A DNA stretch of 64,000 nucleotides from Prochlorococcus sp. AG-363-P01 (GTDB lineage: Bacteria; Cyanobacteriota; Cyanobacteriia; PCC-6307; Cyanobiaceae), in the NCBI GenBank assembly GCA_003278225.1, contig QCGC01000002.1, positions 120,738-184,737 on the forward strand, given 5' to 3'. The notes under the pieces were generated by a model, which saw only the letters and a list, made by a program, of their open reading frames with translations, was not told the origin of the DNA and searched no databases. Of the stretch, positions 29,338-40,059 are shown piece by piece (the first letter of the stretch is position 1; each line of letters opens with the position of its first letter). The position numbers and the translations under genes are program-made.

Positions 29338-30075
29338 TCATCTGATCAGTTCAGGTAAACGCAGAGACAAAAATCCTTCACTTGCGACAGAAATGAAGCG
29401 ATGTGCCCACCAAAAAACACCTATTGCAATACAAATCCCCAGTTGTGACGGCCTTAAAAATTCTTTCCATTGCAATTTTTGACGTCCATCGAAAACTGCT
29501 AAAAAAGGTAAAACGGATGTAGATCTTCGCAATTCAAGAAAAGAATCCCCAAATCTGGCCTGAAGCCTTCTATCTCCATGCCACACCGCAAATAAATGAT
29601 GGCCAATCAAACCAATGGAAGTAGCCAAGGTAAAGCTAGTCCCAATCCATACGGTATGGGTAACACACCAAAGGATTTGACCAATAGCCTGAGGATGGCG
29701 ACTAATACGAATAATTCCCGTGGCATATAGCTTTACTTCTGGTTTGGCCAAGGCTGGTATTTCTAAAAGGTTGTACGTAGCCGGATAAAGAAAGAAAAAA
29801 CTAATAGTTGTAAGAAAAAAAACTATTGGAATGAGTCCTGGAACGCCTTGAACATTCCAAAGGCGAATACCGTCATAACGATGAACAAGAAAATATCCAA
29901 TTAAAACAACTGCAGAAGGAATGCTCGCTGCTGCAAAGATCAATCTCCAAGCCCTAGCTCCAATTAGCTTTTCTGCACGAGTTCTCAGTGCTGCTCCACC
30001 ACTGTGAATAACTGCAAAGATAAGAAGTAATCCGAGCATTACAAATGTGCTCTGAAAAGAAGTGTCTAGCGACAT
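29338..30075 (-). CDS. NnrU-family membrane protein, candidate 15-cis-zeta-carotene isomerase (Z-ISO)
   Basis: A 245-residue integral membrane protein with about seven hydrophobic helices. It belongs to the NnrU family, to which plant Z-ISO and its cyanobacterial counterpart (Synechocystis slr1599) belong. Conserved pieces include the heme-ligand type histidines in ISRHPQAIGQILWCVTHTVW near residue 125 and LIGHHLFAVWHGDRRL near 157. Z-ISO isomerises 15-cis-zeta-carotene between the CrtP and CrtQ steps, and both of those genes lie in this window. Its placement 34 bases upstream of ndhF suggests cotranscription. Family is fairly firm; the enzymatic role is inferred. Confidence 0.72.
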   Translation of the reverse strand: MSLDTSFQSTFVMLGLLLIFAVIHSGGAALRTRAEKLIGARAWRLIFAAASIPSAVVLIGYFLVHRYDGIRLWNVQGVPGLIPIVFFLTTISFFFLYPATYNLLEIPALAKPEVKLYATGIIRISRHPQAIGQILWCVTHTVWIGTSFTLATSIGLIGHHLFAVWHGDRRLQARFGDSFLELRRSTSVLPFLAVFDGRQKLQWKEFLRPSQLGICIAIGVFWWAHRFISVASEGFLSLRLPELIR

Positions 30076-30100
30076 TTGTTCCGTCTAATTACCTCAATAT

Positions 30101-30115
30101 TTATTAGACCTTAAT
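30101..30115 (+). promoter_or_regulatory. candidate LysR-type (RbcR) operator
   Basis: The 100-base gap between the divergent NnrU-like gene and rbcR contains TTATTAGACCTTAAT. It fits the TTA-N8-TAA pattern used by CbbR/RbcR-like LysR regulators and the ATTA/TAAT symmetry is partial. LysR proteins often autoregulate from the shared divergent region, so the position is right. Such a short AT-rich motif can arise by chance. Confidence 0.3.
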
Positions 30116-30175
30116 CTCTAGCTTTTTACAGCTTAGAGTTTTTGCATCTCATAGCTGTCAGGTCGACACATCCGC

Positions 30176-31159
30176 ATGGCCGATCTGCCTTTCACACTTG
30201 ATCAATTAAGAATCCTTCGTGCAATAGTCCGCGAAGGAAGCTTCAAAAAGGCCGCAGACAGTCTCTTCGTCACACAACCGGCAGTAAGCCTGCAAATTCA
30301 AAATCTTGAAAAGCAGTTAGAAGTCTGCCTTTTTGATAGAGGTGGAAGAAAAGCACAACTAACGGAAGCAGGTGAAGTTCTAATTAGTTATTGCGACAGC
30401 ATTCTTAATCAATGTCAAGAGGCTTGTCGCGCAATTGATGACCTCCATAACCTCAAAGGAGGCTCTCTCGTGATAGGTGCCAGTCAAACTACTGGCACAT
30501 ACTTAATGCCTAGAATGATAGGGGTTTTCCGACAGCAATTCCCAGATGTATCTGTGCAATTACAAGTTCATAGCACTAGACGAACTGGCTGGAGTGTTGC
30601 AAATGGTCAAATTGACCTGGCAATTATTGGAGGCGAGCTACCTACGGAACTAAATGAAATTCTTGAGGTTATCCCTTATGCAACAGATGAACTAGCACTT
30701 GTACTTCCAATCAATCACCCATTAGCAAAACTACCTGAACTAACCAAAGAAGATCTATACAGGATTAAGTTTGTCAGCCTTGATACACAATCAACAACTA
30801 GAAAAGTTCTTGACCAGCTTTTATCAAATTCAGGATTAGATGTACAACGACTACGAATTGAAATGGAGCTCAATTCTCTTGAAGCAATAAAAAATGCTGT
30901 GCAATCTGGCTTAGGAGCTGCATTACTTCCTGTCGTATCAATAGAGCGAGAGATATCTGCCAAAACATTGCACAAACCAATCGTTGCAGACCTGAAAGTT
31001 CAAAGAGAGCTAAAGGTTATAAGGCATCCAGCTCGTTATTGTTCAAAAGCCGCAGAAGCTTTTTTAAATGATATTTTACCGATCTTCGCTAGTGAAAATA
31101 GCAAATTCAAACAAAGGGAATGGGTAAAAAAGACAAATAACAATTCAACAATAAATTAA
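30176..31159 (+). CDS. rbcR: LysR-family transcriptional regulator (RbcR/Ycf30-like)
   Basis: A standard LysR regulator. The N-terminal winged HTH (about 7-66) has [20 protein letters not shown] and the recognition helix [16 protein letters not shown]. The effector domain (about 95-300) starts with [17 protein letters not shown]. Its sequence and position next to ndhF point to RbcR (plastid Ycf30), a regulator of Rubisco and carbon-concentrating genes; NdhR/CmpR-type is the alternative. Length 327 residues, with a basic C-terminal tail. It converges on the DUF3172 gene with a 4-base overlap of stop codons. Confidence 0.88.
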   Translation: MADLPFTLDQLRILRAIVREGSFKKAADSLFVTQPAVSLQIQNLEKQLEVCLFDRGGRKAQLTEAGEVLISYCDSILNQCQEACRAIDDLHNLKGGSLVIGASQTTGTYLMPRMIGVFRQQFPDVSVQLQVHSTRRTGWSVANGQIDLAIIGGELPTELNEILEVIPYATDELALVLPINHPLAKLPELTKEDLYRIKFVSLDTQSTTRKVLDQLLSNSGLDVQRLRIEMELNSLEAIKNAVQSGLGAALLPVVSIEREISAKTLHKPIVADLKVQRELKVIRHPARYCSKAAEAFLNDILPIFASENSKFKQREWVKKTNNNSTIN

Positions 31160-31764
31160 AACTGAATAGCTTCTTGACTTATACCACTAGCATCTTCAGA
31201 GTTGCCTTTCATTATAAATTTATTTTCACTTACATCTGTTTGATATACACATCTAACAATAGGATTATCTCTAATTGAACCAATATAAGCGAATGTATTC
31301 ATACGCTGTTTACATTCTCGAACATCTTCATTAGTAATTGCACCCTGCTTTTGCAAAACCGACCAGTTTTCTCTTCGAACAACGCAACCAGGCTGAAGAG
31401 CAGGCTGTGTAACAAAGCTAGTGGATGGATTCAGAGTGGTATACATTTCAACATCAATAACAAAAGCACTAGCGCCCCACTGCCTACAAAACTCTGGATC
31501 AGGAACTGCCATATCTAATTGCTGTTGACTGGCAATATTGCCTTGACCACCTTGAGTGGTACTAGTGATCGCACTACCAATGCCAACTCCTACAACAAGA
31601 ACCCCTGCAAGAATGGCAAGCGTTCCAGTGTTCATGCGAATACCACCGCCTCCAGGAGGCGGTGGTAAAGATCGTGAACTCCTTTGGTAGCCAGCTCTTG
31701 GATCCTGGCTCCTATTTTGAGAGTTTCTAGGGCCTGGTGGTCGGTTGTAAGGAGAACGGGTCAC
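31156..31764 (-). CDS. DUF3172 family membrane-anchored protein
   Basis: A 202-residue protein that I place in cyanobacterial DUF3172, function unknown. Residues 1-42 are Pro/Arg/Gly-rich and basic, then one transmembrane segment ([18 protein letters not shown], about 48-66), then a soluble domain with conserved cysteines ([36 protein letters not shown]). This is N-in, C-out topology by charge. The start codon is GTG and overlaps the ndhM stop by 4 bases, so it is translationally linked to an NDH-1 subunit. Confidence 0.8.
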   Translation of the reverse strand: MTRSPYNRPPGPRNSQNRSQDPRAGYQRSSRSLPPPPGGGGIRMNTGTLAILAGVLVVGVGIGSAITSTTQGGQGNIASQQQLDMAVPDPEFCRQWGASAFVIDVEMYTTLNPSTSFVTQPALQPGCVVRRENWSVLQKQGAITNEDVRECKQRMNTFAYIGSIRDNPIVRCVYQTDVSENKFIMKGNSEDASGISQEAIQF

Positions 31765-32114
31765 AGAGTCTCAGTTGTTCGTGGAAGCCCCATGGAATAA
31801 TTCAAAACCCGACATTCTTGGTTATAGCTGAGTTCTCCAGCTTGAAGCAGCTGGCGAATTCTTCCTTCAAGCTCTGAACCAATCTTACGAAGGTTGTAAT
31901 CATTAAGATCCTGACCCATATGTAACTCAATCAATTCTTGAAATCTACTTTGAACTTTTTTTATAGCTTCTTCATTCCACAAAAACTCATTATCCGGGTC
32001 AAGATCCAAAGTCAAATGCTCTGGATCCGGGATCAAAGCATTGTTTTCTACCCTAGCCGTAAAAAGACGCACATGACGAGTTGTTGACTTAAGCAAGGTC
32101 TCGGTCATAACCAT
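31761..32114 (-). CDS. ndhM: NAD(P)H-quinone oxidoreductase subunit M (NdhM)
   Basis: An oxygenic-photosynthesis-specific soluble subunit of NDH-1, located in the peripheral arm near NdhI and NdhH. The 117-residue length and blocks [29 protein letters not shown] and [14 protein letters not shown] are characteristic. It is divergent from crtP with 100 bases between. It is coupled to the DUF3172 gene downstream, a pairing worth noting for the latter's function. Confidence 0.93.
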   Translation of the reverse strand: MVMTETLLKSTTRHVRLFTARVENNALIPDPEHLTLDLDPDNEFLWNEEAIKKVQSRFQELIELHMGQDLNDYNLRKIGSELEGRIRQLLQAGELSYNQECRVLNYSMGLPRTTETL

Positions 32115-32202
32115 TAACCCTTCTGACCAGATGAATATTGACCAGATTAAAGAACAGTTAGAAAAGATGGGGCATGGTTAATCATTAAAGTTGACTTCTT
32201 GA

Positions 32203-33624
<1,422 letters not shown>

Positions 33625-33635
33625 CCTACTGAAAC

Positions 33636-34577
33636 ATGAGCCTTGGATTATCAAATTCACCCATGATCAGACCAAAGGCTTTGATGAGCCTTGATGATGC
33701 TTATGAAATCTGCCGGCAAGAAACAGCTCAATGGGCAAAGACATTTTATTTAGGGACCCTCCTACTCCCTCCTAGTAAAAGAAGGGCAATTTGGGCGATT
33801 TATGTCTGGTGCAGAAGAACAGATGAATTAATGGATAGTCCAGAAGCAATGAAACGTTCAACAAATGAACTTTCAGATCGCTTGGATGAATGGGAAAGTC
33901 GCACTAAAGCGATGTTCTCTGGACAAATTAAAGATGAGCTGGATGTAGTGATGACAGACACTTTTCAACGCTTCCCACAATCAATCCAACCATATCTAGA
34001 CATGATTGAAGGGCAACGAATGGACTTAACCAAAACTCGATACGAGACATTTGAAGAACTAGAGCTCTACTGCTACAGAGTGGCAGGGACTGTGGGCTTA
34101 ATGACACAAACAGTAATGGGCATTGACCCTGCTTACACAACCGCTCCATGGAGCGAGGCTCCTGACCCTTCAGAAGCAGCAGTTGCGCTTGGTATAGCCA
34201 ATCAACTAACTAATATTCTTAGAGATGTTGGAGAAGATCGAGGCCGAGGACGAATTTATCTGCCTCAAGAAGATTTAAAAAGGTTTAACTATCCAGAATC
34301 TGATCTAATGGCCGGAGTTGTGAACAATAAATGGAAAAATTTGATGGCTTTTCAACTCCATAGGGCAAGAGAATGGTTTTCCAAATCAGAAGCTGGCGTT
34401 CGTTGGCTCTCTAGAGATGCTCGTTGGCCAGTTTGGACCTCTTTAAGGCTATACAGGGGGATTCTCAACGCCATAGAAAGACTTGACTATGACGTTTTCA
34501 ATAATCGAGCTTATGTAAACCGATGGACAAAGCTAGCCGAGATTCCATTGTCTTACTTAATCTCTCAAACCCGTTGA
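33636..34577 (+). CDS. crtB: phytoene synthase (CrtB)
   Basis: Condenses two geranylgeranyl diphosphates to phytoene, the first committed carotenoid step. The two aspartate-rich motifs are RRTDELMDSP near residue 70 and NILRDVGEDRGRGRIYLP near 195. Length 313 residues is normal. The gene is 11 bases after crtP, so a single transcript is expected. A second ATG at codon 10 (MIRPKAL) is an alternative start. Confidence 0.96.
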   Translation: MSLGLSNSPMIRPKALMSLDDAYEICRQETAQWAKTFYLGTLLLPPSKRRAIWAIYVWCRRTDELMDSPEAMKRSTNELSDRLDEWESRTKAMFSGQIKDELDVVMTDTFQRFPQSIQPYLDMIEGQRMDLTKTRYETFEELELYCYRVAGTVGLMTQTVMGIDPAYTTAPWSEAPDPSEAAVALGIANQLTNILRDVGEDRGRGRIYLPQEDLKRFNYPESDLMAGVVNNKWKNLMAFQLHRAREWFSKSEAGVRWLSRDARWPVWTSLRLYRGILNAIERLDYDVFNNRAYVNRWTKLAEIPLSYLISQTR

Positions 34578-34623
34578 AAGCTTAAGAAGGATCAGAAAAA
34601 ACAATTTTCAATTGTGTCTTATC

Positions 34624-35058
34624 TCAAACTGGTGTCTTTTGACTTGCTAGAAGATCTTTTAATTTTGCAAGCTCACCAGCCCAGCGTGGATCAGGAGCTT
34701 CTGAATTTGGCGCATCACTATGAACAACCTTTTTAGTTTGCTTGCGCTTAGCACTCTGATTATTTCCATTAGAGGAGTTGTTATTTCGACGTCCTCCACT
34801 GTTACTAGAATCACGTTTTTCTGAACGTTCTACACGTAAATTGTTCCCTTTAAATTCACGTCCATTGAGTTGTTCGATAACACTATTTGCTAATTTTTCA
34901 CTTTCCACATTCGCAAAGCCAAAACCTCTACATCCACCTGAATCTCTATCAAAAACAGGCTTGAAGCGAATCCCTTTCCCTACCGATGCAAAGAGTTCAT
35001 CCAACTCCTTGCTATCAAAAGTTTGGGGCAAATTACCGATGTAAAGGCGAACACTCAT
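34624..35058 (-). CDS. RNA-binding protein with one RRM domain
   Basis: Cyanobacterial Rbp-type protein. The RRM covers about residues 2-82 with RNP2 LYIGNL and RNP1 GCRGFGFANV both intact. The rest is an Asn/Ser-rich then Lys-rich tail, with a C-terminal segment PDPRWAGELAKLKDLL. Such proteins are cold- and light-responsive RNA binders, and some guide thylakoid mRNA localisation. The specific role is not shown. It stands between crtB and the tRNA nucleotidyltransferase, with convergent 3' ends to crtB. Confidence 0.9.
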   Translation of the reverse strand: MSVRLYIGNLPQTFDSKELDELFASVGKGIRFKPVFDRDSGGCRGFGFANVESEKLANSVIEQLNGREFKGNNLRVERSEKRDSSNSGGRRNNNSSNGNNQSAKRKQTKKVVHSDAPNSEAPDPRWAGELAKLKDLLASQKTPV

Positions 35059-35125
35059 GAAAAAGAGGGGGTAATAAAGAAGGGTCCGGTCAGGATGATG
35101 AAAGTTCTCACTGCAATGCAGTTAA

Positions 35126-36313
35126 TCACAGCAAGGTCGAATTATGTTTCCACCAGTACCGAGCCTCTTGAATAGTTTGATCTAGATTAGATAACCTACC
35201 AAATGCTCTTTCATGGGAAAGATGATGTATCAATGCACCCAGTTTAGGACCTTCAGGTAAATCAAGGATCTCTCGCAAAGTATTTCCATCCACAGGAGAA
35301 GAAGGGTGAAAAAGAGGATCGCTAAGGTCGCGCCAACGATTAATCCAAACTTCTTGATCTTCAGCAGGAAGCTGACAAATCAAGGCGGGAAGGAAATCCT
35401 CTAATTCTGAATGCATTTGAAAACGATCTACCTCATTCATTCCTTTAAAACCATTGTTTTCAATATGCTTTTGCCATTTCCTAAGGGATTGACAGCGTTG
35501 GCATTGTTTGCGACTAAATCTTAATTTAACTAATCCAGAATCACTCAATAAATAAGTCAAACGAGCCAAAGGTAAGGCCAATAACAATTCCTGCGAGTTC
35601 AAAATCGTCTGATTATTTAAATAAAGATTGATCTTCTCAGAAGCTACATCTTTATTACACCAGAACTGTAAAAGACCAATATCCCTTAGAAGTTCTACAA
35701 CTTTATCCGCATCCTTTAAACATACGATTCGTTGCAATTCTGATTGAATTCTTTCAGGTGAAACTCTTTGGAGAAGATTGGAATGAGTGTTTATAAAAGT
35801 TCTTGTTTGAGGGTCAAAAGAAAAGTCTAATTCAGCCATGAGCCTTAAACCACGAAGAGACCTCAATGGGTCTTCAATCAAGTTCCTCTCACGAACAGCA
35901 ACAAGACATTTTCGCTTTAGATCTTCAATCCCTCCAGTTGGATCAACAATTTTTGGAGAAGAGCCCAGCATCAGAGCAATTGAATTAAGACGAAAATCAC
36001 GACGCCAAAGGTCTTCCTCTAAATCGCATCCAATCTGCCTTGCAAAATCAATAGTCCACCCTTTAAAAACCAATCGAGCCATATCTCTTTCAACATCAAG
36101 AGCAACAAATGTTGCTCCTAGATTTTTGGCAAAATTTTGAGAGATTTTTATTGCATCATTTGGAACAACTAAATCCAAATCTGGTTGAGCGGGCAACCTA
36201 TTCAACAAACCATCTCGAACCGCACCTCCAACCACAGCAGTACCAACTGGCAATTGATCGATAGGCAAAGGCCAATTATCAGGATTTAATCTTTCCCAAA
36301 GTGCTTTAGCCAT
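35126..36313 (-). CDS. CCA tRNA nucleotidyltransferase/poly(A) polymerase family protein
   Basis: A class II nucleotidyltransferase that adds or repairs tRNA 3' CCA ends (some cyanobacterial members add only part of CCA or poly(A)). The head motif GTAVVGGAVRDGLL and the metal pair in PDLDLVV are present, then DFRLNSIAL and DPLRSLRGLRLMAELDF. The track ORF begins at 36403, but its first 30 residues overlap the divergent ycf34 start; ATG 36313 (MAKALWERL) gives a 395-residue protein with the usual N-terminus and leaves about 50 bases of promoter. The nucleotide specificity is not decided here. Confidence 0.88.
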   Translation of the reverse strand: MAKALWERLNPDNWPLPIDQLPVGTAVVGGAVRDGLLNRLPAQPDLDLVVPNDAIKISQNFAKNLGATFVALDVERDMARLVFKGWTIDFARQIGCDLEEDLWRRDFRLNSIALMLGSSPKIVDPTGGIEDLKRKCLVAVRERNLIEDPLRSLRGLRLMAELDFSFDPQTRTFINTHSNLLQRVSPERIQSELQRIVCLKDADKVVELLRDIGLLQFWCNKDVASEKINLYLNNQTILNSQELLLALPLARLTYLLSDSGLVKLRFSRKQCQRCQSLRKWQKHIENNGFKGMNEVDRFQMHSELEDFLPALICQLPAEDQEVWINRWRDLSDPLFHPSSPVDGNTLREILDLPEGPKLGALIHHLSHERAFGRLSNLDQTIQEARYWWKHNSTLL

Positions 36314-36362
36314 AAAACGCTTATCAGCGTTCAGAATGGAGTTTTCAGCCAAGGTGGAGGAA

Positions 36363-36611
36363 ATGTGTATATGCGTGGACTGCCATTGGGTCGATCGTTG
36401 CAAGACCTATCATGCAGTAGAGACTCAACATGGAGTGGATCATCTAAACGCAACTCCTGATATCCAACCTAAAGAACCTAAAATTCATATCAATCTGAAT
36501 ATCTCCAATAGTGACGCAGAAGTGGAGTGGGATGTTAGATCTTGCAAAAGTTTCCTAAAAGATCAGGGTCGTTGGATGAAGTTATGTCCTGGGAAAGAAG
36601 TCCCAACATGA
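36363..36611 (+). CDS. ycf34: Ycf34 iron-sulfur protein
   Basis: A small cyanobacterial and plastid protein carrying a [4Fe-4S] or similar cluster and implicated in photosystem I or photosynthetic electron transport. The signature CICVDCHWVDRC is at the N-terminus, followed by TYHAVETQHG. The track ORF starts upstream at 36336, but ATG 36363 places the Cys motif at residue 2 as in the family. Length 82 residues. Its stop overlaps the tsaB start (ATGA). Confidence 0.88.
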   Translation: MCICVDCHWVDRCKTYHAVETQHGVDHLNATPDIQPKEPKIHINLNISNSDAEVEWDVRSCKSFLKDQGRWMKLCPGKEVPT

Positions 36612-37276
36612 ATCATAAAAGAATAGAAAAAGGTATTAATAGCAAGCGTCCTTATCTAATCGCTTTTCATAGTTGCACCACTACTCTTGGAGTAGCAATA
36701 ATTGATTCAAGATCCCCTGAAACAAGCTTAACTAGCTCTACATTCTCAATTGGGCGAGATCTATCAAACAAAATCATTAGCTGTGTAGAAGAACTATTAC
36801 CATCTACCAACTGGCAACAGCTAGACCGTATTGCAGTGTCTATTGGTCCAGGAGGGTTCACAAGCACACGAGTTACTGTTGTCATGGCTCGCATTCTTGC
36901 CCAACAACTTAATTGTGATCTTGATGGAATAAGTAGCTTTGCTCTAATGGCTCCCAGATTAGAAAATTCACTGGAAGCTAATCAAAAAGGGAAACCATTT
37001 TGGATTAAAAAGACTTTACCTAGAAGAGGAATAGTTGCAGGTAAATATCAAGTAGAAAAGAATTCAAGTATAAATAATTTTAAAATAGGTATAGAATTAG
37101 AGAGGCCACATCTACTGCCTTCTTCAGTAAGAGTTAATCCTTCTATAAATGCATCAGAGGATGTGAATCTTGATGTTTTGCAACTTTTAAGAATTTCCTT
37201 CTTAGCAAAAATTAAAAAGGAGAATAGTCACTGGAGGGGAATTACACCAATATATCCAACTTCACCAGTTGATTAA
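36608..37276 (+). CDS. tsaB: tRNA threonylcarbamoyladenosine biosynthesis protein TsaB
   Basis: TsaB is the Kae1-like, catalytically inactive partner of TsaD in making t6A37 on ANN-decoding tRNAs. Blocks are LIAFHSCTTTLGVAIID, the VSIGPGGFTSTRVTVVMARI loop and LDGISSFALMAP. ATG 36608 overlaps the ycf34 stop (ATGA) and gives 222 residues, close to family length; the track ORF at 36542 starts inside ycf34. The C-terminal domain after about residue 110 is less conserved, as usual. Confidence 0.85.
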   Translation: MNHKRIEKGINSKRPYLIAFHSCTTTLGVAIIDSRSPETSLTSSTFSIGRDLSNKIISCVEELLPSTNWQQLDRIAVSIGPGGFTSTRVTVVMARILAQQLNCDLDGISSFALMAPRLENSLEANQKGKPFWIKKTLPRRGIVAGKYQVEKNSSINNFKIGIELERPHLLPSSVRVNPSINASEDVNLDVLQLLRISFLAKIKKENSHWRGITPIYPTSPVD

Positions 37277-37395
37277 ATTCCAAGTCTCCAATTTTTTTTA
37301 AACAATTAAGTTTTAAATACTACCAAGCTTTCCTGAGTAATTACCAAGAAAAACCCATAAATCATAAATCCAAATTTTCAACTCGTAAGTTCTTT

Positions 37396-38058
37396 TTATT
37401 GATCCAGCATGAAATTAATGCTTTGTTGAAGCTGATTCGTTGTTTGCTCCAAATCTATTTTACGCCTACTAACAGGAGGTGATATTGGAACACCGATACG
37501 CAAACTTATCGGGACTAAACGAAGAAAAAAAGAACTTCTTCCAAGAGCTCTATGACTATTAACAATTGCTACTGGTAACAAATATGCTCCACTACGAGCC
37601 GCTAACAATGCAGCCCCTGACAAAGGCTGATTAACTCGGCCATTGGCTTGTCTCTTCCCATCAAGAAAAACCCCTACTGCCCAACCTTTATTGAGAAGTG
37701 ATGTTGCATTTCTAATAGCCCCTCGATCACTTGCACCTCTCTTTACGGGATATGCGCCACACATAGTAATGATTCTCCCTAATACAGGGATTCCAAAAAG
37801 CTCTGCTTTGGCCATAAAAGCAACTGGGCGGCCCAAAGCATGGCCTAGTAGAGGAGGGTCTAAATGAGAACCGTGATTAGCAACTACCACTACAGGGCCA
37901 TTCAGAGGAACATTTTCTGTCCCCGATGTATCACCCCTAAAAAGAATTCTAAAAATAGGGAAAACCAAGCAATAGCTGACTAATTGATAAACGACACTTG
38001 CTCTTGGAGGTATTAATTTTGAAAGATCCCGATCAATAGTAGGAGTGATATTTTCCAA
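37396..38058 (-). CDS. plsC: 1-acyl-sn-glycerol-3-phosphate acyltransferase (PlsC)
   Basis: Membrane acyltransferase that adds the second acyl chain to lysophosphatidate. The catalytic HX4D is in VANHGSHLDPP near residue 60, and the substrate-binding motif FLDGKRQANGRVNQP near 133. One or two hydrophobic segments at the N-terminus anchor it. Length 220 residues is normal. It is the last gene of the plsX-fabH-fabD-plsC unit, starting 3 bases after the fabD stop. Confidence 0.92.
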   Translation of the reverse strand: MENITPTIDRDLSKLIPPRASVVYQLVSYCLVFPIFRILFRGDTSGTENVPLNGPVVVVANHGSHLDPPLLGHALGRPVAFMAKAELFGIPVLGRIITMCGAYPVKRGASDRGAIRNATSLLNKGWAVGVFLDGKRQANGRVNQPLSGAALLAARSGAYLLPVAIVNSHRALGRSSFFLRLVPISLRIGVPISPPVSRRKIDLEQTTNQLQQSINFMLDQ

Positions 38059-38061
38059 TGT

Positions 38062-38955
38062 TCAATGTCCCAAGTCACTCGCACTGGATATCTGACTAGT
38101 CGTAATACCCTTAAGAGAACGTTTAGCAAGTCCGCTAAGCACATTCCCAGGACCAATTTCCACCACAGTATTTATCCCCTGCTGAGCCATAACGTCCATA
38201 GTCTTTCTCCATTTAACACCTGTTATCATCTGCTTCTTTAATTTCTGCTTCAAAAGTTCGCCTTCAATACATGGCGTTGGATCAACATTACTCAAGACAG
38301 GAAAACGAGCATTTTGAAAATTCACCTCATCCAGTTCAGCAACAAAGGACTTTGAGGCTTCTTCCATAAATGGAGAGTGAAATGCTCCCGAAACCTGCAA
38401 GGGTATCGCTCTTTTACATTTCACTGAAGCACTAACTTTTTGCACAGCCTCAGGGTTTCCTGATAAGACCACTTGTGCAGAACTATTGTCATTTGCAATA
38501 ACAACCCCTTCAGAGTTGTTGACTACATCCTCCAATTGTTGTCTATCAAATCCAATTAAAGCAGTCATTGCTCCACCTCTTGCAGCAGACATGAGCTCAG
38601 AGCGTTTCTTCAACAATCGCAAAGCAATTTTCGCATCAAATACTTGAGCTGCATATAAAGCCACAATCTCTCCCAAACTGTGACCAGCAATTAAAGAAGG
38701 ATTGCGACCCTGCCTAATCAGATCATCGACTAATAAAGACTCAACTATGAATAAAGCCGGCTGGGTATTCCTTGTGTCATTCAAGTCACTAAGCTCATCA
38801 ACATTTTTACCAACACGGCATATCTCTAAAAGATCACGACCCAATAATTCAGAGGCATAATCAAAACGTTCTTGAGCTCCTTGCAAAGAAAGCAAATCAT
38901 CAGCCATGCCCAGTTTCTGAGAGCCTTGACCAGGAAAAACCCACGCAATAGACAT
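38062..38955 (-). CDS. fabD: malonyl-CoA:ACP transacylase (FabD)
   Basis: Loads malonyl groups onto acyl carrier protein for fatty acid synthesis. The start WVFPGQGSQKLGM, the catalytic Ser in GHSLGEIVALYAA near residue 91, and the His in SGAFHSPFME near 194 are intact. The 297-residue length is normal. It is sandwiched between fabH (29-base gap) and plsC (3-base gap) in one run. Confidence 0.96.
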   Translation of the reverse strand: MSIAWVFPGQGSQKLGMADDLLSLQGAQERFDYASELLGRDLLEICRVGKNVDELSDLNDTRNTQPALFIVESLLVDDLIRQGRNPSLIAGHSLGEIVALYAAQVFDAKIALRLLKKRSELMSAARGGAMTALIGFDRQQLEDVVNNSEGVVIANDNSSAQVVLSGNPEAVQKVSASVKCKRAIPLQVSGAFHSPFMEEASKSFVAELDEVNFQNARFPVLSNVDPTPCIEGELLKQKLKKQMITGVKWRKTMDVMAQQGINTVVEIGPGNVLSGLAKRSLKGITTSQISSASDLGH

Positions 38956-38984
38956 AAAAACTTTTCAACCAAATAAAGCCCAGG

Positions 38985-40004
38985 TTAAAGGCGGCCCTGC
39001 CATCGAAACAATGCCGCACCCCAACTCAATCCCGCACCAAAACCACTACACGCAATTAAGTTACTAGGCTTAACACGTCCATCTCGAACAGCCTCATCCA
39101 ACATTAAAGGGATAGTCGCAGCAGAGGTATTGCCATAATTGGCAAGATTGCTTAAAACCTTCTCATGTGGAATGGAAAAGCGATCCGCAACTGCATCTAA
39201 AATCCGCTTATTAGCTTGATGAAGAAGCAACCAATCTAATGAGTCTGGAGAAATCTTATTTACTAGTAAAAGCTCATCAAGAATAGAAGGGACTTCTCGA
39301 ACTGCGAATTTATAAACCTCCTGTCCATTCATTTGAATAGGTAAAAAGCCTCCTTTCTGATGACTTATCCCAGGCACTAAAGGAAGGGAATTTTCAATCT
39401 GATTCAAATTTAAACAATCTCCTCGACTACCATCGGATTTCAACTTGTATCCAATTAATCCATCATTCTCCAAGTCAGTGCCTTCAAGAGCAACTGCTCC
39501 AGCACCATCACCAAAAAGGACACAACTTTTTCGATCATCCCAATCAACCCAACGAGTTAATTGATCAGCACCTATCACTAATACACGCTTCATTGAGCCA
39601 TTTCGCAAATATTGCGCAGCAGTAATAAAAGCGAATAAAAAGCCACTACAAGCCGCTGTCAAATCAAAAGCTGCAGCATTTAAAGCGCCAAGTCTTGCTT
39701 GAACTTGAGGAGCCGATCCAAATAAATCATCCGGAGTAGATGTCGCCAATACAATCAAATCCAGACTATTTGGGTCCCACCCAGCCATATTGAGGGCAGA
39801 ATCTGCTGCCCGGTAACTGAGAACAGAAAGTTTTTCTGCAGGTGAACTCACTCTCCGTTCAGAAATTCCTGTCCGACTTTGAATCCATGAATCATTTGTC
39901 TCAACCCTGAGGCCAAGTTGATCATTAGTAAGTTTTTGGCTAGGTGTGGCGCTACCACTACCTACCAAAGCTATTCCTCGAGGCATGGGAGGCAGTTGAA
40001 CCAA
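38985..40004 (-). CDS. fabH: 3-oxoacyl-ACP synthase III (FabH)
   Basis: Initiates fatty acid synthesis by condensing acetyl-CoA with malonyl-ACP. The Cys-His-Asn triad is found in DLTAACSGFLFAF, LLHQANKRI and NYGNTSAATIP. Length 339 residues is normal for cyanobacteria. It is preceded by plsX and followed by fabD on the same strand, the usual bacterial fatty acid and phospholipid order. Confidence 0.97.
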   Translation of the reverse strand: MVQLPPMPRGIALVGSGSATPSQKLTNDQLGLRVETNDSWIQSRTGISERRVSSPAEKLSVLSYRAADSALNMAGWDPNSLDLIVLATSTPDDLFGSAPQVQARLGALNAAAFDLTAACSGFLFAFITAAQYLRNGSMKRVLVIGADQLTRWVDWDDRKSCVLFGDGAGAVALEGTDLENDGLIGYKLKSDGSRGDCLNLNQIENSLPLVPGISHQKGGFLPIQMNGQEVYKFAVREVPSILDELLLVNKISPDSLDWLLLHQANKRILDAVADRFSIPHEKVLSNLANYGNTSAATIPLMLDEAVRDGRVKPSNLIACSGFGAGLSWGAALFRWQGRL

Positions 40005-40059
40005 AATCTATAAAATCTGCACGAGAAATAGTCAACCACAACCTATGACAATTAAAAAT

